DNA of 64,000 bases, taken from assembly GCA_017934545.1 (NCBI GenBank), contig JAGBJI010000009.1, forward strand, positions 1-64,000, written 5' to 3'. The notes below the pieces were generated by a model that saw only the letters and a program-made list of their open reading frames with translations, did not search any database and was not told where the DNA came from. Position numbers and translations under genes: made by a program. The DNA comes from Bacteroidales bacterium (GTDB lineage: Bacteria; Bacteroidota; Bacteroidia; Bacteroidales; P3). Positions 1 to 10,800 of the stretch are shown in pieces. The first letter of the stretch is position 1. Each line of letters starts with the position of its first letter.

Positions 1-45
1 GTCTTCTCCGCTTCCTCTTCAGCGTTTCTTCCCGTTTTGGAGTTG

Positions 46-77
46 CAAAATTACTACCTTTTAACATTCTGACCAAA
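46..77 (-). promoter_or_regulatory. Promoter reading leftwards out of the window
   Basis: On the minus strand TAATTTTG lies at 53-46 and TTTG at 77-74, separated by 20 bp. This fits the Bacteroidetes sigma-ABfr form (TTTG near -33, TAnnTTTG near -7). It would drive a gene whose start lies beyond the left edge. Known: the motif. Inferred: that it is active. Confidence 0.6.
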
Positions 78-159
78 TATTTTATCAACTTTTTTTGCTC
101 CTTTTTCTTATTTTGCTGATTTTGAGAACGAAAAATTTTAAGATTTTTTCGTTTTTTAT

Positions 160-410
160 TTTTCTTTACTGCGTTTTTCAGTGTTTTTTTGCGTTTTTTA
201 GGGCGGTTTTTATGGTTTTGTTCAGTTTTTTAGCGGTTTTATCTGTTTTTTTCTTGTTTTTTTGAGGGTTGTTTCGTCGGTTTGTTGGATTTATGTTGTA
301 GTCGGTGGGGATGGTTTCTTCGGTTCGAGGGGATTGTTTTTGCAGTTCGGGAGATTGTTTTTTCGGTTCGGGGGATTGGTTCGTCGCTTTGGTTTTGCCG
401 ATTCTGATTT
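160..410. repeat. T-tract-rich intergenic stretch with rough 20-22 bp periodicity
   Basis: Runs of five to seven T alternate with short G/C-containing words. TCAG occurs at 178 and 222 (44 bp apart) with AGGG at 200 between them. TTCG words start at 324, 346 and 366, and ATTG words at 333, 354 and 374. I see no credible gene: open frames here encode low-complexity Phe/Gly/Lys-rich peptides. It looks like a degenerate continuation of the regular array at 421-500. Confidence 0.45.
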
Positions 411-420
411 AAGTAATAAA

Positions 421-500
421 AAAACCTGCTTTTTCATCAGAAAAAAAGTGGTTTTTTGTTGCAAAAAAAGTGGTTTTTTCACTCAAAAAACCTGCTTTTT
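421..500. repeat. 22-bp A/T-tract array, core words CCTGC and GTGG
   Basis: Four units each have an A tract, a short core and a T tract. The cores are CCTGC (425), GTGG (448), GTGG (470) and CCTGC (491), so the outer pair is identical, the inner pair is identical, and 425 to 491 is exactly 3 x 22 bp. The cores are not palindromic, unlike the CATATG arrays, but the geometry is the same. It lies downstream of the leftward TPR gene, beyond that gene's putative terminator. Confidence 0.75.
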
Positions 501-605
501 TATTCTCTAAAGCGGCGTTCGGCTAAAACGGATTCTGATTGCAGAGGGTTATTTTAGGGTTTTACTCTTATACATTAATATATATGTACTGCAAATTATA
601 AAAAC

Positions 606-637
606 AAAGGGAATAATTTTTAGAATTATCCCCTTTT
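606..637 (-). terminator. Putative terminator after the TPR gene
   Basis: An inverted repeat (arms about 607-618 and 624-635, one mismatch) is followed on the minus strand by a T run. It sits about 35 bp past the stop of the small TPR gene, where the leftward unit should end. Confidence 0.5.
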
Positions 638-670
638 AATATATTTATTAAAATGAAATTAGTGCTGTGA

Positions 671-952
671 TTACGGGTTATACAATGTTTTGTCGTAAAA
701 GTTGAGTATATCTTTGCATATTCTCCGCATTGTAGTGGCGGGGTTTGCAGGGTTTATGGCTATAGCCTGGCTGTAAGAATTTATTGCTTGCTGCCATTGT
801 TCCTGTTTTTTGTATATGTTGCCTTTCAAATACCACGCCCAATCGTTCTCGGGTTCGTTTGCCAACAATGCTTCAACGGTTTCCAACGCCTGAGTATATT
901 GTTCGCTTTCGGTCAAATTGCGTATGGTTTGAAGTATTTGCTCTGTCTGCAT
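671..952 (-). CDS. Small TPR-repeat protein
   Basis: This 93-residue protein has no signal peptide. Residues about 30-70 form one clear tetratricopeptide repeat (WAWYLKGNIYKKQ...AINSYSQAIAINP, with the W/G/Y/A/P pattern), preceded by a helical pair that may be a second, degenerate repeat. TPRs mediate protein-protein contacts; no partner can be named. It starts 13 bp after the stop of the large T9SS cargo gene and is probably co-transcribed with it. The C-terminal 20 residues are not TPR-like and the protein is short, so it may be trimmed from a longer TPR protein. Confidence 0.75.
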   Translation of the reverse strand: MQTEQILQTIRNLTESEQYTQALETVEALLANEPENDWAWYLKGNIYKKQEQWQQAINSYSQAIAINPANPATTMRRICKDILNFYDKTLYNP

Positions 953-965
953 AGTTAAATAAATA

Positions 966-3818
966 TTAGTTGTATATGAATACCGTTCCCGTTGTTTTCT
1001 TTTCTCTTTTCGGTGAATCGGTTTGACGGTACTGCACTACCCAAGTGTATACTCCCTGCGGAACAACCTTGCCCTTGTGCGTACAATCCCACGCCTGTTC
1101 CATGTCGTCGGACTCAAAAACAACCTCACCCCAACGGTTAAACACCAACAGTTTGAACTCTTGTATTTGGTCAATATGCACACGGAACGTACGGTTTGCC
1201 ACATTGTTGTCGTGCAGATAGACTGCATTAGGCGACCAAACGTGATGGTCACGCTGAACGGCTATCTCGGTATTGGCCGAATCAACACAACCGTCAACAG
1301 TCGTACCTATCAAGGTAACGGAATATGCACGGGTGGTGTCGTCAAGGTCAAAGGTATGCAAAAATTGCTTATCCGACGATTCCGTTCCGTCGCCCAAACG
1401 CCACAAACGTTCGGTTACACCCGTCGTAGAGTCGGCAAAGACCACTTGAGGCGTCAACTCGTCAATGACGGACGGATTGTAATTGATAATAACCGTAGGT
1501 TTACGCATTACATAAACCATCATAGCGTCGGTACTTTCGCAACGAAGGGTGTCGTTGTTATATGCAGTGACTTTGTATTCAGTTGAAGCATCGGGCGAAA
1601 CCTCGTATTGAGTTCCCGTGTTGCCGTCTATGGACACGTCGGACGAAGACCATTGGTATCCTTCGGCCTGTCCCGATACGGCAATGGTAGCCAAATCGCC
1701 CTCGCACATACGTTGGTCGTCCATACATGCTATCTGAGGATAGTGAACCACGTTTACCGTAGCCGATTCTTTGGTTACACATTTGGCATCGGAGTATGTG
1801 ACGGTAACGGTGTAGGCTTGGGTTTCCGCAGGCGACACTTTGACCGAAGCTTCGGTCGTTGACAGGTTGTCGTTCCACGCATACTGCAACGCATTCGGCT
1901 TGTCAACTTTGGCAGTCAACACCGTAGATGAACCTTTGCACACATCGCGGCTGCCCTCTATACTTACCTTCGGATAATCGTAGACTGTAACCTTTGCGGA
2001 CGACTTGGCAGTGCATCCCAATCGGTCTGCAACGTTCAAGGTAAGCGTTCCCGTTGACTGCGGAACATAATCTTCCACCGCCAATTCATCTGATATTTCC
2101 TGTGAACCGTATTTCCACGAATATTTATACTCCATTGCTTCGGTTTGAGGGTCATCTGCGTCGTACAACAAGTTTTCGTACTGTATGTCAGCCCCCTTAC
2201 AAATGCTTGTATCGTTACCTATGTTGACTTCATACGCACGGTTGTAAATGACACATGAGTCATAACGGGTACACAACAACTCTCCGTCTTCGTAATTGTT
2301 GATTTGGAATTTATATTTAACGAAAGGTACGTCTGAAGGTTGGCTGACCAACAAAGTTGAATTGTTAATCGGCGAGCCTGCAAACATCTCCGGTTCAACT
2401 ACGAAGTACTCATCACCGCCTGTAAAGCGGAAACGCAACTGTTCGCCTGCACATATGGTGTCAATATATGCCGTGCTGTCCGAATTGCCTTGTTGGTTTA
2501 TAAGGTTGGTTGCACTGTTGTGCGAAATAGTAACGGTAGGCACCTGCATAGGAATAATTAATATGGAATCCAAAACGCTGAACACTTCGCCGTCTTCCAG
2601 ACGTTTTACGTCCATTGAGCAGAAAAACCAAGTCGGACCTTCTTCAAACGAAGGTTGAGCGGTCAAAACGTCGTTACCGTCCGCAGCCAAAGGACCTTGC
2701 AATTCGCCTGCCTTATCGCCGAGCGTTGCTTTTTTGTACCAAGTGTACGAATGGTCTAACTCGCCTACGGGTTTGATTCGCCACGCTTCCTTATCCGCTT
2801 TCCATTTGGTGTTGTTGTACGATTGCGTAGTCATAGTTGCCGCTCCTTCGGGCTTGTATTTCTTGTTTTCTATGGTAGTTGATTTGGTTCCCGTAAGGTT
2901 TTGTATTCCCAAAATGGCATTTGAAGAGTTGGTGCTTGTGTATGCAGCCTTGTGTTCTATATAAAACTCTATGACGTTTGTTGTTTCGTACATGACAATC
3001 ATGGATGTGGTGAAATTAGTGTCCGAACTTCCGTTGTTTCCGTAGTTAGGTATTTGGTTCATTGAGATAATACATGTACGGCAAGGGTACTCACCGATAA
3101 AGTTGATAAACATTCCCTTGGTCAAATCGTTCTCTATCTTTCCGTAATGTATGTCTTGGAAAGGTCCGCATATAGCATTCAATACAGGCGATGTATATAT
3201 AATATTTCCCGTTTCGCTCCACAGTTTTCTCGGGTCGGGAAGTTCTTTTGAATAATCATAGGGACACCAAAGATTACTGGACGTTGTGGGTTTTAAAAAC
3301 AGGTTTACGTTTTTCTGAACTGCATAATCGTAAATAGGTGCGTCCTCGTCGTAGAACGTAACCGCTCCGTTAGAGTTTGCCATTACGTGGTCGTAAGTGT
3401 TTTCATAGAATCTGAACATAAAAGGCGGTATTCCCGAGCCGGGCTGTGTATTGTTGAAATAGTCCAAAGAGAACAATTGGCTCCAGCAGTCGTCCTGCGG
3501 CAGATATATACGCTCACCAGCAGTGAAAGTTGTAGGCGGGTCGTAAGGAATGGATTCGTATGTGTAGTAATCTTTCGTAGGGTCCGGGTAACCGGGTGCA
3601 AAACCTACGGGAAGCAACTTGCGGGCCGAAGTGTCGCAAGTCAACTGTATACCGCTTTTGATTTGGGCATCGGTAAACTCAACCGTATCTTTGTTTATAA
3701 GCTGTTTGATTTTGATGTTGGCACAACCCTGTCCTGCATCCTGCGAATATGCCTTGGGTGCGGCAAACATGCCCGCCAACAATAATAAAATGACCGATTT
3801 ATTCAACTTTATCTTCAT
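966..3818 (-). CDS. Secreted T9SS cargo protein with type B sorting domain
   Basis: This 950-residue protein starts with a signal peptide (hydrophobic VILLLLAGMFAAP, cleavage near AYSQ, residue 26). The last ~90 residues match the gliding-motility-associated C-terminal (type B T9SS sorting) domain: WSPN, a central FNRWGEVVFES, then QGVYTWVVQY. Between them, roughly residues 430-850 look like PKD/Ig-type beta repeats containing D-x-S-x-C and YTVTVTY-like strands. The N-terminal ~350 residues show no recognised enzyme motif. It should be exported through the SprA channel, encoded nearby and divergently, and stay on the surface or be released. The ligand or substrate is unknown. A promoter lies just upstream. 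Confidence 0.85.
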   Translation of the reverse strand: MKIKLNKSVILLLLAGMFAAPKAYSQDAGQGCANIKIKQLINKDTVEFTDAQIKSGIQLTCDTSARKLLPVGFAPGYPDPTKDYYTYESIPYDPPTTFTAGERIYLPQDDCWSQLFSLDYFNNTQPGSGIPPFMFRFYENTYDHVMANSNGAVTFYDEDAPIYDYAVQKNVNLFLKPTTSSNLWCPYDYSKELPDPRKLWSETGNIIYTSPVLNAICGPFQDIHYGKIENDLTKGMFINFIGEYPCRTCIISMNQIPNYGNNGSSDTNFTTSMIVMYETTNVIEFYIEHKAAYTSTNSSNAILGIQNLTGTKSTTIENKKYKPEGAATMTTQSYNNTKWKADKEAWRIKPVGELDHSYTWYKKATLGDKAGELQGPLAADGNDVLTAQPSFEEGPTWFFCSMDVKRLEDGEVFSVLDSILIIPMQVPTVTISHNSATNLINQQGNSDSTAYIDTICAGEQLRFRFTGGDEYFVVEPEMFAGSPINNSTLLVSQPSDVPFVKYKFQINNYEDGELLCTRYDSCVIYNRAYEVNIGNDTSICKGADIQYENLLYDADDPQTEAMEYKYSWKYGSQEISDELAVEDYVPQSTGTLTLNVADRLGCTAKSSAKVTVYDYPKVSIEGSRDVCKGSSTVLTAKVDKPNALQYAWNDNLSTTEASVKVSPAETQAYTVTVTYSDAKCVTKESATVNVVHYPQIACMDDQRMCEGDLATIAVSGQAEGYQWSSSDVSIDGNTGTQYEVSPDASTEYKVTAYNNDTLRCESTDAMMVYVMRKPTVIINYNPSVIDELTPQVVFADSTTGVTERLWRLGDGTESSDKQFLHTFDLDDTTRAYSVTLIGTTVDGCVDSANTEIAVQRDHHVWSPNAVYLHDNNVANRTFRVHIDQIQEFKLLVFNRWGEVVFESDDMEQAWDCTHKGKVVPQGVYTWVVQYRQTDSPKREKKTTGTVFIYN

Positions 3819-3849
3819 AATACATCTATTTATCAGCGTTTACAATTTG

Positions 3850-3883
3850 CAAATATAACAATTTTCATCAATACTGACACAAA
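3850..3883 (-). promoter_or_regulatory. Promoter for the type B cargo gene
   Basis: On the minus strand TATATTTG is at 3857-3850 with TTTG at 3883-3880, 22 bp apart. The cargo start codon lies about 32 bp downstream. This matches the Bacteroidetes -7/-33 pattern. Confidence 0.6.
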
Positions 3884-3961
3884 AAAAACGTTTTTTTTGC
3901 AAAATCCACGACTTTTTAATCATTGTTCCGCCCGATTAAAAAGCGTGAATAAAAATTTGTT

Positions 3962-4077
3962 TTCAGAAAAGAAAAATAAAAAACATATGTATTTTTTCAA
4001 AAAAACATATGAATTTTAATCAAAAAACATATGTTTTTCGTTTCAAAAACATATGTTTTTTTTAATTCGGTTTCTGA
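3962..4077. repeat. 22-bp CATATG array, copy 1 (direct)
   Basis: Cores start at 3962 (TTCAGA), 3984, 4006, 4028, 4050 (all CATATG) and 4072 (TTCTGA): six cores at exactly 22-bp steps. Each CATATG is flanked by 5-7 A and usually 5-8 T, so several units approach the 18-bp palindrome AAAAAACATATGTTTTTT. It sits in the 458-bp divergent gap between the cargo gene and ruvA, between their two promoters. The rest of the gap, apart from those promoters, shows no gene. Confidence 0.9.
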
Positions 4078-4242
4078 AAACAATTTTTTTAAACGTATAT
4101 ACATATATATTATATAAGGTTTTATCACCGAAGAAAAACAAAAAGGCACGGAGCAAATGCAAATCCAAAAGAAAAAAAAGGCAAAACAACAACGGTAAAA
4201 ATAAAAAAACATACTGAAAATCGGTATTTAAAAATATTATCT

Positions 4243-4250
4243 TATCTTTG
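4243..4250 (+). promoter_or_regulatory. -7 promoter element for ruvA-sprA
   Basis: TATCTTTG fits TAnnTTTG and lies 27 bp before the ruvA start, giving a short leader of about 20 nt. No clear -33 TTTG is visible. Confidence 0.55.
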
Positions 4251-4276
4251 CGTTTTCAATAACATGCGAAACAACT

Positions 4277-4867
4277 ATGTACGAATTTTTAGACGGTAAA
4301 TTTGAAGAACTGACACCGTCGTATGCGGTGATAAACTGCAACGGCGTAGGCTATATGGCGGAAATATCCGTCACCACATATTCGGCTTTGAAAGACAAAA
4401 AAGAAGGCAGAGTGTTCATTCATTTTGCGGTAAGGGAAGACGCACACGTGCTGTACGGCTTTGCCACAAAACAAGAGCGGGAATTGTTCCGCCAATTGAT
4501 AACGGTGAGCGGCATAGGAACTAACACTGCACGCATGATGCTGTCGTCCTTGAGCGTAGAGGAGCTGGTAGGTGCGATAATCAACGAAGACAGTGCCGCA
4601 GTGAGCAAAATAAAAGGCATAGGCACTAAAACATCGCAACGCATAATAGTGGATTTGCACGACAAGTTGAAAAAAGCCTCGTTTGTAGAGCCTGATGCAA
4701 TAAATATTGTGCGGCAGGACAATAAAATACGGCAGGAAGCGTTATTAGCATTGCAGACATTGGGATTTAATAAGGTTATTATAGAAAAAACACTTGACAA
4801 ATTATTGAAAGAAGACAACAGTTTAACGGTTGAAAGTCTTGTACGCGAGGCTTTAAGACGGATGTAA
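4277..4867 (+). CDS. ruvA: Holliday junction DNA helicase subunit RuvA
   Basis: This 196-residue protein is close to the usual ~200 for RuvA, which binds four-way junctions as a tetramer and loads the RuvB motor for branch migration in recombination repair. Residues 1-62 are the OB-fold domain. Two helix-hairpin-helix motifs follow (TVSGIGTNTA near 77-86 and KIKGIGTKTS near 111-120), and a C-terminal three-helix RuvB-contact domain covers about 150-196. It opens the rightward unit, with sprA beginning 21 bp downstream. The ruvA-sprA pairing is, as far as I recall, common in Bacteroidetes. No Shine-Dalgarno is seen. Confidence 0.96.
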   Translation: MYEFLDGKFEELTPSYAVINCNGVGYMAEISVTTYSALKDKKEGRVFIHFAVREDAHVLYGFATKQERELFRQLITVSGIGTNTARMMLSSLSVEELVGAIINEDSAAVSKIKGIGTKTSQRIIVDLHDKLKKASFVEPDAINIVRQDNKIRQEALLALQTLGFNKVIIEKTLDKLLKEDNSLTVESLVREALRRM

Positions 4868-4888
4868 AAAATTTTTATATCTATCATT

Positions 4889-7800
4889 ATGATAAGGCGA
4901 TTAGGTGTTTGGATAACTTTTGTATTCATTCTGATGTGTTGCTTGGCCAACGCAGTCAGGGCAAACGTCCGTTTGTCACAACCCGATTCGCTTCATTTTC
5001 CCATAAAAGACTCGGTTAAATCGCCTTTTTACCTTAACGACCCGTCAAACATCACCACCGAAGTGGAATATGATGCGGTTAACAACGAGTACGTCTTGGT
5101 AAAAAAAGCGGGCGACGTGGTTTTGGACAAACGGAGCCTTACTTTTGACGAGTATCAAAAGTATGACATGGACCAAATGATAGATTCGTATTGGAAAAGC
5201 CGCATAAGCACGCCCGCAACCGCCTCTTCGCCGCAAAACGAAGGCTCTCTGTCGTCCATAATTCCGCAGATGAGGGTAAACAGCGACCTGTTTGAGTCCA
5301 TATTCGGCGGACAGGAGATAGTAATACGGCCGAGCGGTTCTTTGGATTTGAAGTTCGCCATTGTCAACAACCGCAACGAAAACATGGCGTTGAGCGAAAA
5401 CCACCGCAGCACCACAAGGTTTGACTTTGACGAGGATTTGCAGGTCAACCTTATGGCACAAATAGGTACGGCTATCAACGTCAACCTGAACTATAATACG
5501 GGTGCTACTTTCGATTTTGAAAAAGAAGTCTTCAAACTCAAATACGAAGGCAAAGAAGACGACATAGTACAGTTGTTGGAGGGCGGAAACATATCCTTTG
5601 CTCTGCCTACAACATTGATAACAGGTGTACAGAATCTGTTCGGAGTAAGAAGCAAACTAAAATTCGGCAACCTTATGATTGACGCAGTCATATCCGAACA
5701 GAAGAGCGAAAGCAGTTCAATAACCGTACAAAACGGGGCGCAGAGCCAAGAGTTCAATTTCAGTGCAGACAATTACGAAGACAACAAACATTTTTTCCTT
5801 TCGCAATATTTTTATGACCATTACAACAAGGCAATGGAAACTTTCCCCGTTGTCAACAGCAATATAATCATAAAAAGAGTTGAAGTTTGGAGAACCAATG
5901 TAGGAAGTGCGGTCAACAACAACCGCAACATTGTGGCGTTTGCCGACTTGGGCGAAAAAAATCCTTACGGTACCATGCCTTACATAGCCAACCCTTACGG
6001 TTCGGAGTTGCCCGACGAGAGCCAATCAAACAATTTGTTGTCAACGGTTGACAAAAGCACTTTGCGTAACATCAACTCCGTAAGTTCTTACTTGCAGGGA
6101 ATGGGATTCGTTTCGGGACAAAACTTTGAAAAAGTTGAAAGCGCCCGCAAATTAAGCTCAACCGAATACACGGTAAACGAGAAATTGGGATTTATTTCCC
6201 TGACCCAAGCCTTGAGCAACGACCAAGTGTTGGCAGTGGCTTTCCAATATCAGATAGTGGGAGATTCTACCGTTTACCAAGTAGGTGAATTCAGCGACGA
6301 CGGAATAGACGACCCGAACACTTTGGTCGTAAAACTTTTGAAATCTTCTACGCTTAACGTCCGCAATCCTATGTGGAAACTGATGATGAAGAACATCTAT
6401 TGGATTGGTTCGTCGCAAATAGCACAGGAAGACTTCCGTTTAAACATAATGTATCTCGGTGATGAAGGCGGAATAGAAACGGGTTATTTCAACGAAGGGC
6501 CTTTCAAAGGCGTTCCTCTCTTGCAGGTGTTCGGTTTGGACCGCATGGACAACCAACAAAACATGTATCCTGACGGAGTTTTTGACTTTGTACCGGGTGC
6601 GGAACACGGAGCGGGAACGGTAAACGCTTCACGCGGTTTGATATATTTCCCTACCGTTGAGCCGTTCGGCAAAGATTTAAGGGAAAAACTCAACGATAAC
6701 GATTTTGCGGACAAGTATTGTTTTGATTCTTTGTACACCCTTACCAAGAGTCAGGCAATGCAATACACCGAAAAAGACAAATATTACCTTGAAGGCCGTT
6801 ACAGGTCGTCGTCTTCGGGCGGTGAAATTTCTTTGGGTGCGGTCAACGTGCCTCAGGGCAGCGTAACGGTGATGGCAGGAGGCATAAAACTGCAGGAAGG
6901 CGTGGATTACACGGTGGATTATGCTATGGGAAGGGTGAGAATTATAAACAATGCTTATCTGTCTTCAGGTACGCCTATCACCGTTTCCACCGAAAGCAAC
7001 TCGGTTTTCTCCATGATGAGCAAGAGAATGTTCGGTATAAGGGGTTCGTACACCGTTTCGCCCGAACTGTCTTTAGGTGCTACGATAATGAAGTTGCACG
7101 AAACTCCGATAACTACCAAAGTTAATTACGGCGATGAGCCTATAAGCAACACCGTCATCGGCGGAGATATTCATTTTACCAAGAACCTGTCTTTTATTAC
7201 CAAGATTTTGAACTGGCTTCCTTTCTATGACACCAAGACACAAAGCACTATGGTGTTTGAAGGTGAGGTTGCGGCGTTTCTTCCCGGCAATTCCTCGGCA
7301 ATAGGCCGCAGCGGAACGTCATACATTGATGATTTTGAAACCAGCAAAAGAAGTTACGATTTGAAATCTTACCACATGTGGTTCCTGGCCTCCACTCCGC
7401 AGGACTTCAACACATCGGGTGCAATGTTCCCCGAAACGTTTAAAAACTCGGGATTGGCTTACGGGTTCAACAGAGCCAAGATTGCATGGTATTCAATTGA
7501 CGAAACGTTTTACGGAGCGGGCGCTCCGTCAAACATAAGCAAGAACGACATATCCGAACCTTATGTAAGACGTATCAGCGAACACGAAATATATCCTAAC
7601 AAAGACCTTCCCGACGGTCACAACCAGCAACTGCGTACGTTCGACATAGCCTTTTACCCTTCCGAACGCGGACCTTACAATTACGACACTGCATCGGCTT
7701 GGAGTGCGGGGTTGGATGAAGACGGCGGATTGAAAGAACCGCAGAGCAGATGGGGCGGTATAATGAGAAAAATTGACGCTACGGACTTTGAAGCAGCCAA

Positions 7801-10800
7801 TATAGAATATATAGAATTCTGGTTGATGGACCCGTTTATTGACAACACTTCGTCACAAGGCGGAAAACTGTATTTCAACTTAGGTGATATAAGCGAAGAT
7901 ATATTGCGTGACGGCCGCAAAAGCTACGAAAACGGTCTTCCGACCACTGCGGAAGTCACCAATGTGGACACTACGCTTTGGGGAAGGGTGCCTAAACTGC
8001 AGGCAGTGGTCAATGCGTTCAGCAACGAAGACAATTCACGCCAATACCAAGACATTGGATACGACGGATTAAACAGTTCGGACGAGCAAAGTTTCTTCTC
8101 CGACTTCCTTAATGCCGTTCAACCGCATTTATCCGCACAGGCATTGCAAAAAATATCCGAAGACCCTTCGGCAGACGATTACATGTATTTCCGCAGCGGT
8201 GAATATGACCAAAGCAATGCTAAAGTTTTGGAGCGGTACAAAAAATTCAACAACCCCGAAGGCAATTCCGCCATGACAGGCAGCGGAGAAAGCACCCAGA
8301 GTTCGTCACTTCCGAATGTTGAAGACATAAACCAAGACAATACTTTGAGTGAAGCGGAGAATTATTACGAATATGAAATAAATCTTTCGCCCGACCACAT
8401 GAACGTAGGCGAGAATTACATCACCGACGTTCAGATTATAAACAATTTAGACCTGCAAAACGGCGGACATACTTCGTGTAAATGGTATCAGTTTAAGATT
8501 CCGGTACGCGAACCGAGCCGTAAAATCGGAACAATTGACGGTTACCAAAGCATAAGATTTATACGTACGTTCTTAAAAGGTTTTTACGAGCCGATAGTTT
8601 TGCGTTTTGCCACCTTGGAACTTGTAAGTGCGGAATGGAGAAAGTACACTGACAATTTATTGGAAACAGGTGCGTACGTTCCTTCCACTCACAGCGAAAA
8701 TACAACGTTCACTGTCGGCACCGTAAACATAGAAGAAAACGGCAACCGCTCACCCGTACCATATACATTGCCACCGGGAATTGACCGGGAGTTGATGTAC
8801 TCGTCTTCAACGTCGGCTCACAAACAAAATGAGCAGGCTTTAAGTCTTAAAGTGGGCAATCTGTCGGACGGAGATGCCAGAGCGGTTTACAAAACCATGG
8901 ATTACGACATGCGGCAATACAAAAAACTAAAACTTTTTGTACACGGGGAGAAAATGAATGCCGATGAAGATTACAAGGACGGCGAAGTTACCATGTTTAT
9001 ACGGCTCGGTGCAGACTTTATTTCCAATTATTATGAATATGAAATGCCTATTAAATTCACTCCGTGGTACACTTCAGTCGTGGACGACGACATTATATGG
9101 CCCAAAGAAAACGATATAGAAATACATTTGGACTCTTTGGTAAAAGTAAAAGAGAACAGAAACGCTTTAGTACGCGGAGGTAATAAAAATTATTCCAATA
9201 CCGAACCGTTTACCGAATACATCGGCAACAGGAAAATAACCGTTCTGGGCAATCCGAACATTGCCAATGTCAAGGTATTGATGATTGGTATCCGCAATCC
9301 GAAGAAACAAAGTATCAATGACGACGATGACATGCTTCCGAAGAATGTTGAAGTATGGGTAAACGAATTGCGTTTGACGGATTTCAACAAAAAAGCCGGT
9401 TGGGCGGCAAGAGGTTCCATGCGGACCAACCTTGCGGACTTGGGAGATTTGGCTATAAGCGGTTCGTACAAGAGTGCGGGATTCGGAACCATAGAACAAA
9501 AAATATCAACTATATCACAGGATAACATAGGTTCATTCGATATTGCAACGAATTTGGAATTGGGAAAATTTTTCCCTGACAATTTTGGTTTAAGAATTCC
9601 TTTCCACTACGATTATTCAAGAACCGTCAGCAACCCACGCTACAATCCGCTTGACCCTGACGTACTTCTCAAAGACGATTTGTTGTCTTACCGAACCGAA
9701 AAGGAAAGAGATTCCATCAGACACATAGTCCAGGACTATACATCTATATCTAATCTGTCCATAATGAATCTGCACAAAGACAGATTGGGAGCATCCAACC
9801 TTAAACGGCATTTCTACGATATAGAAAACTTCAACCTGTCGTATTCTTACTCGCATATGTTCAAACGTTCCATAGATATAGAATACAACACCCAGACTCA
9901 AAACCGACTTATTCTGAACTACCAATACGAATCTCCGAACAAAAGTTGGAAACCTTTCGGAAAAGCCAAAGCATTTAAAGGCCGCCAATGGACGATTGTA
10001 AGGGATTTTACCGTAAACTTCTTCCCTAAAACATTAACATTTAAAAGTGACATGTTGAAAGATTACCAAGAAACTTTGCTACGCAGCAAAAGTGCTGGTT
10101 TAGTCATAATGGAACCTTATTTTTATAAGAATTTCTACTGGAACAGGGAATACGGACTGAAACACGACTTCACTAACTTTTTGCGTATGGAGTATTCCTC
10201 AACAATGAATTCACTGATTGAAGAACCACGCGGCCGTATAGACACCAAAGAAAAGAAAGACAGCATATGGCAAAGTATTTTTGATTTGGGTAAAGCCCAA
10301 CAATTCACACAGAAATTTCAGTTTACGTACAATTCATCTATAAGTAAAATACCTGCATTGAATTGGATTAGACTGAGCGGAACCTATGCTGCACAGTATA
10401 CTTTCCAATCTTCAACCAATGCAACCGAGCAATTGGGCAACACTATTGAAAATTCACGGCGTTTAAGTGCAACGGGACATTTTGCATTCAACACCTTTTT
10501 CAACAAAATACCTATTGTCAAAAAAGCATACGACGCCCGGGACAAAAAAAATCAGAAAAATTTCACTCCGTCTTCACCGCGAAGACAACCCAACCAACCT
10601 AACGAAAAAGACAAAAACAATTTAAACGAAAAAGACACCGTAAATAAAAACTATCTGCAGGACGCTTTGTATTTTTCAATACGGCTTTTGACTTCGTTAA
10701 AATCCGCTTCAATCACCTATTCGGGCAACGACGGAACTTACATACCGGGCTTTATGCCGAGAGCAAAATATTTCGGAATGTCGTCTTCACAACAATGGGC

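Noticed and set aside
262-510. Protein-coding gene in the left intergenic stretch, either strand
   Set aside because: Translations are Phe/Gly- or Lys-rich low complexity created by the T/A tracts, with no homologous motifs.
3962-4077. CRISPR array
   Set aside because: The repeated word is only 6 bp, the 16-bp linkers are shared between loci instead of being unique spacers, and no cas gene is present.
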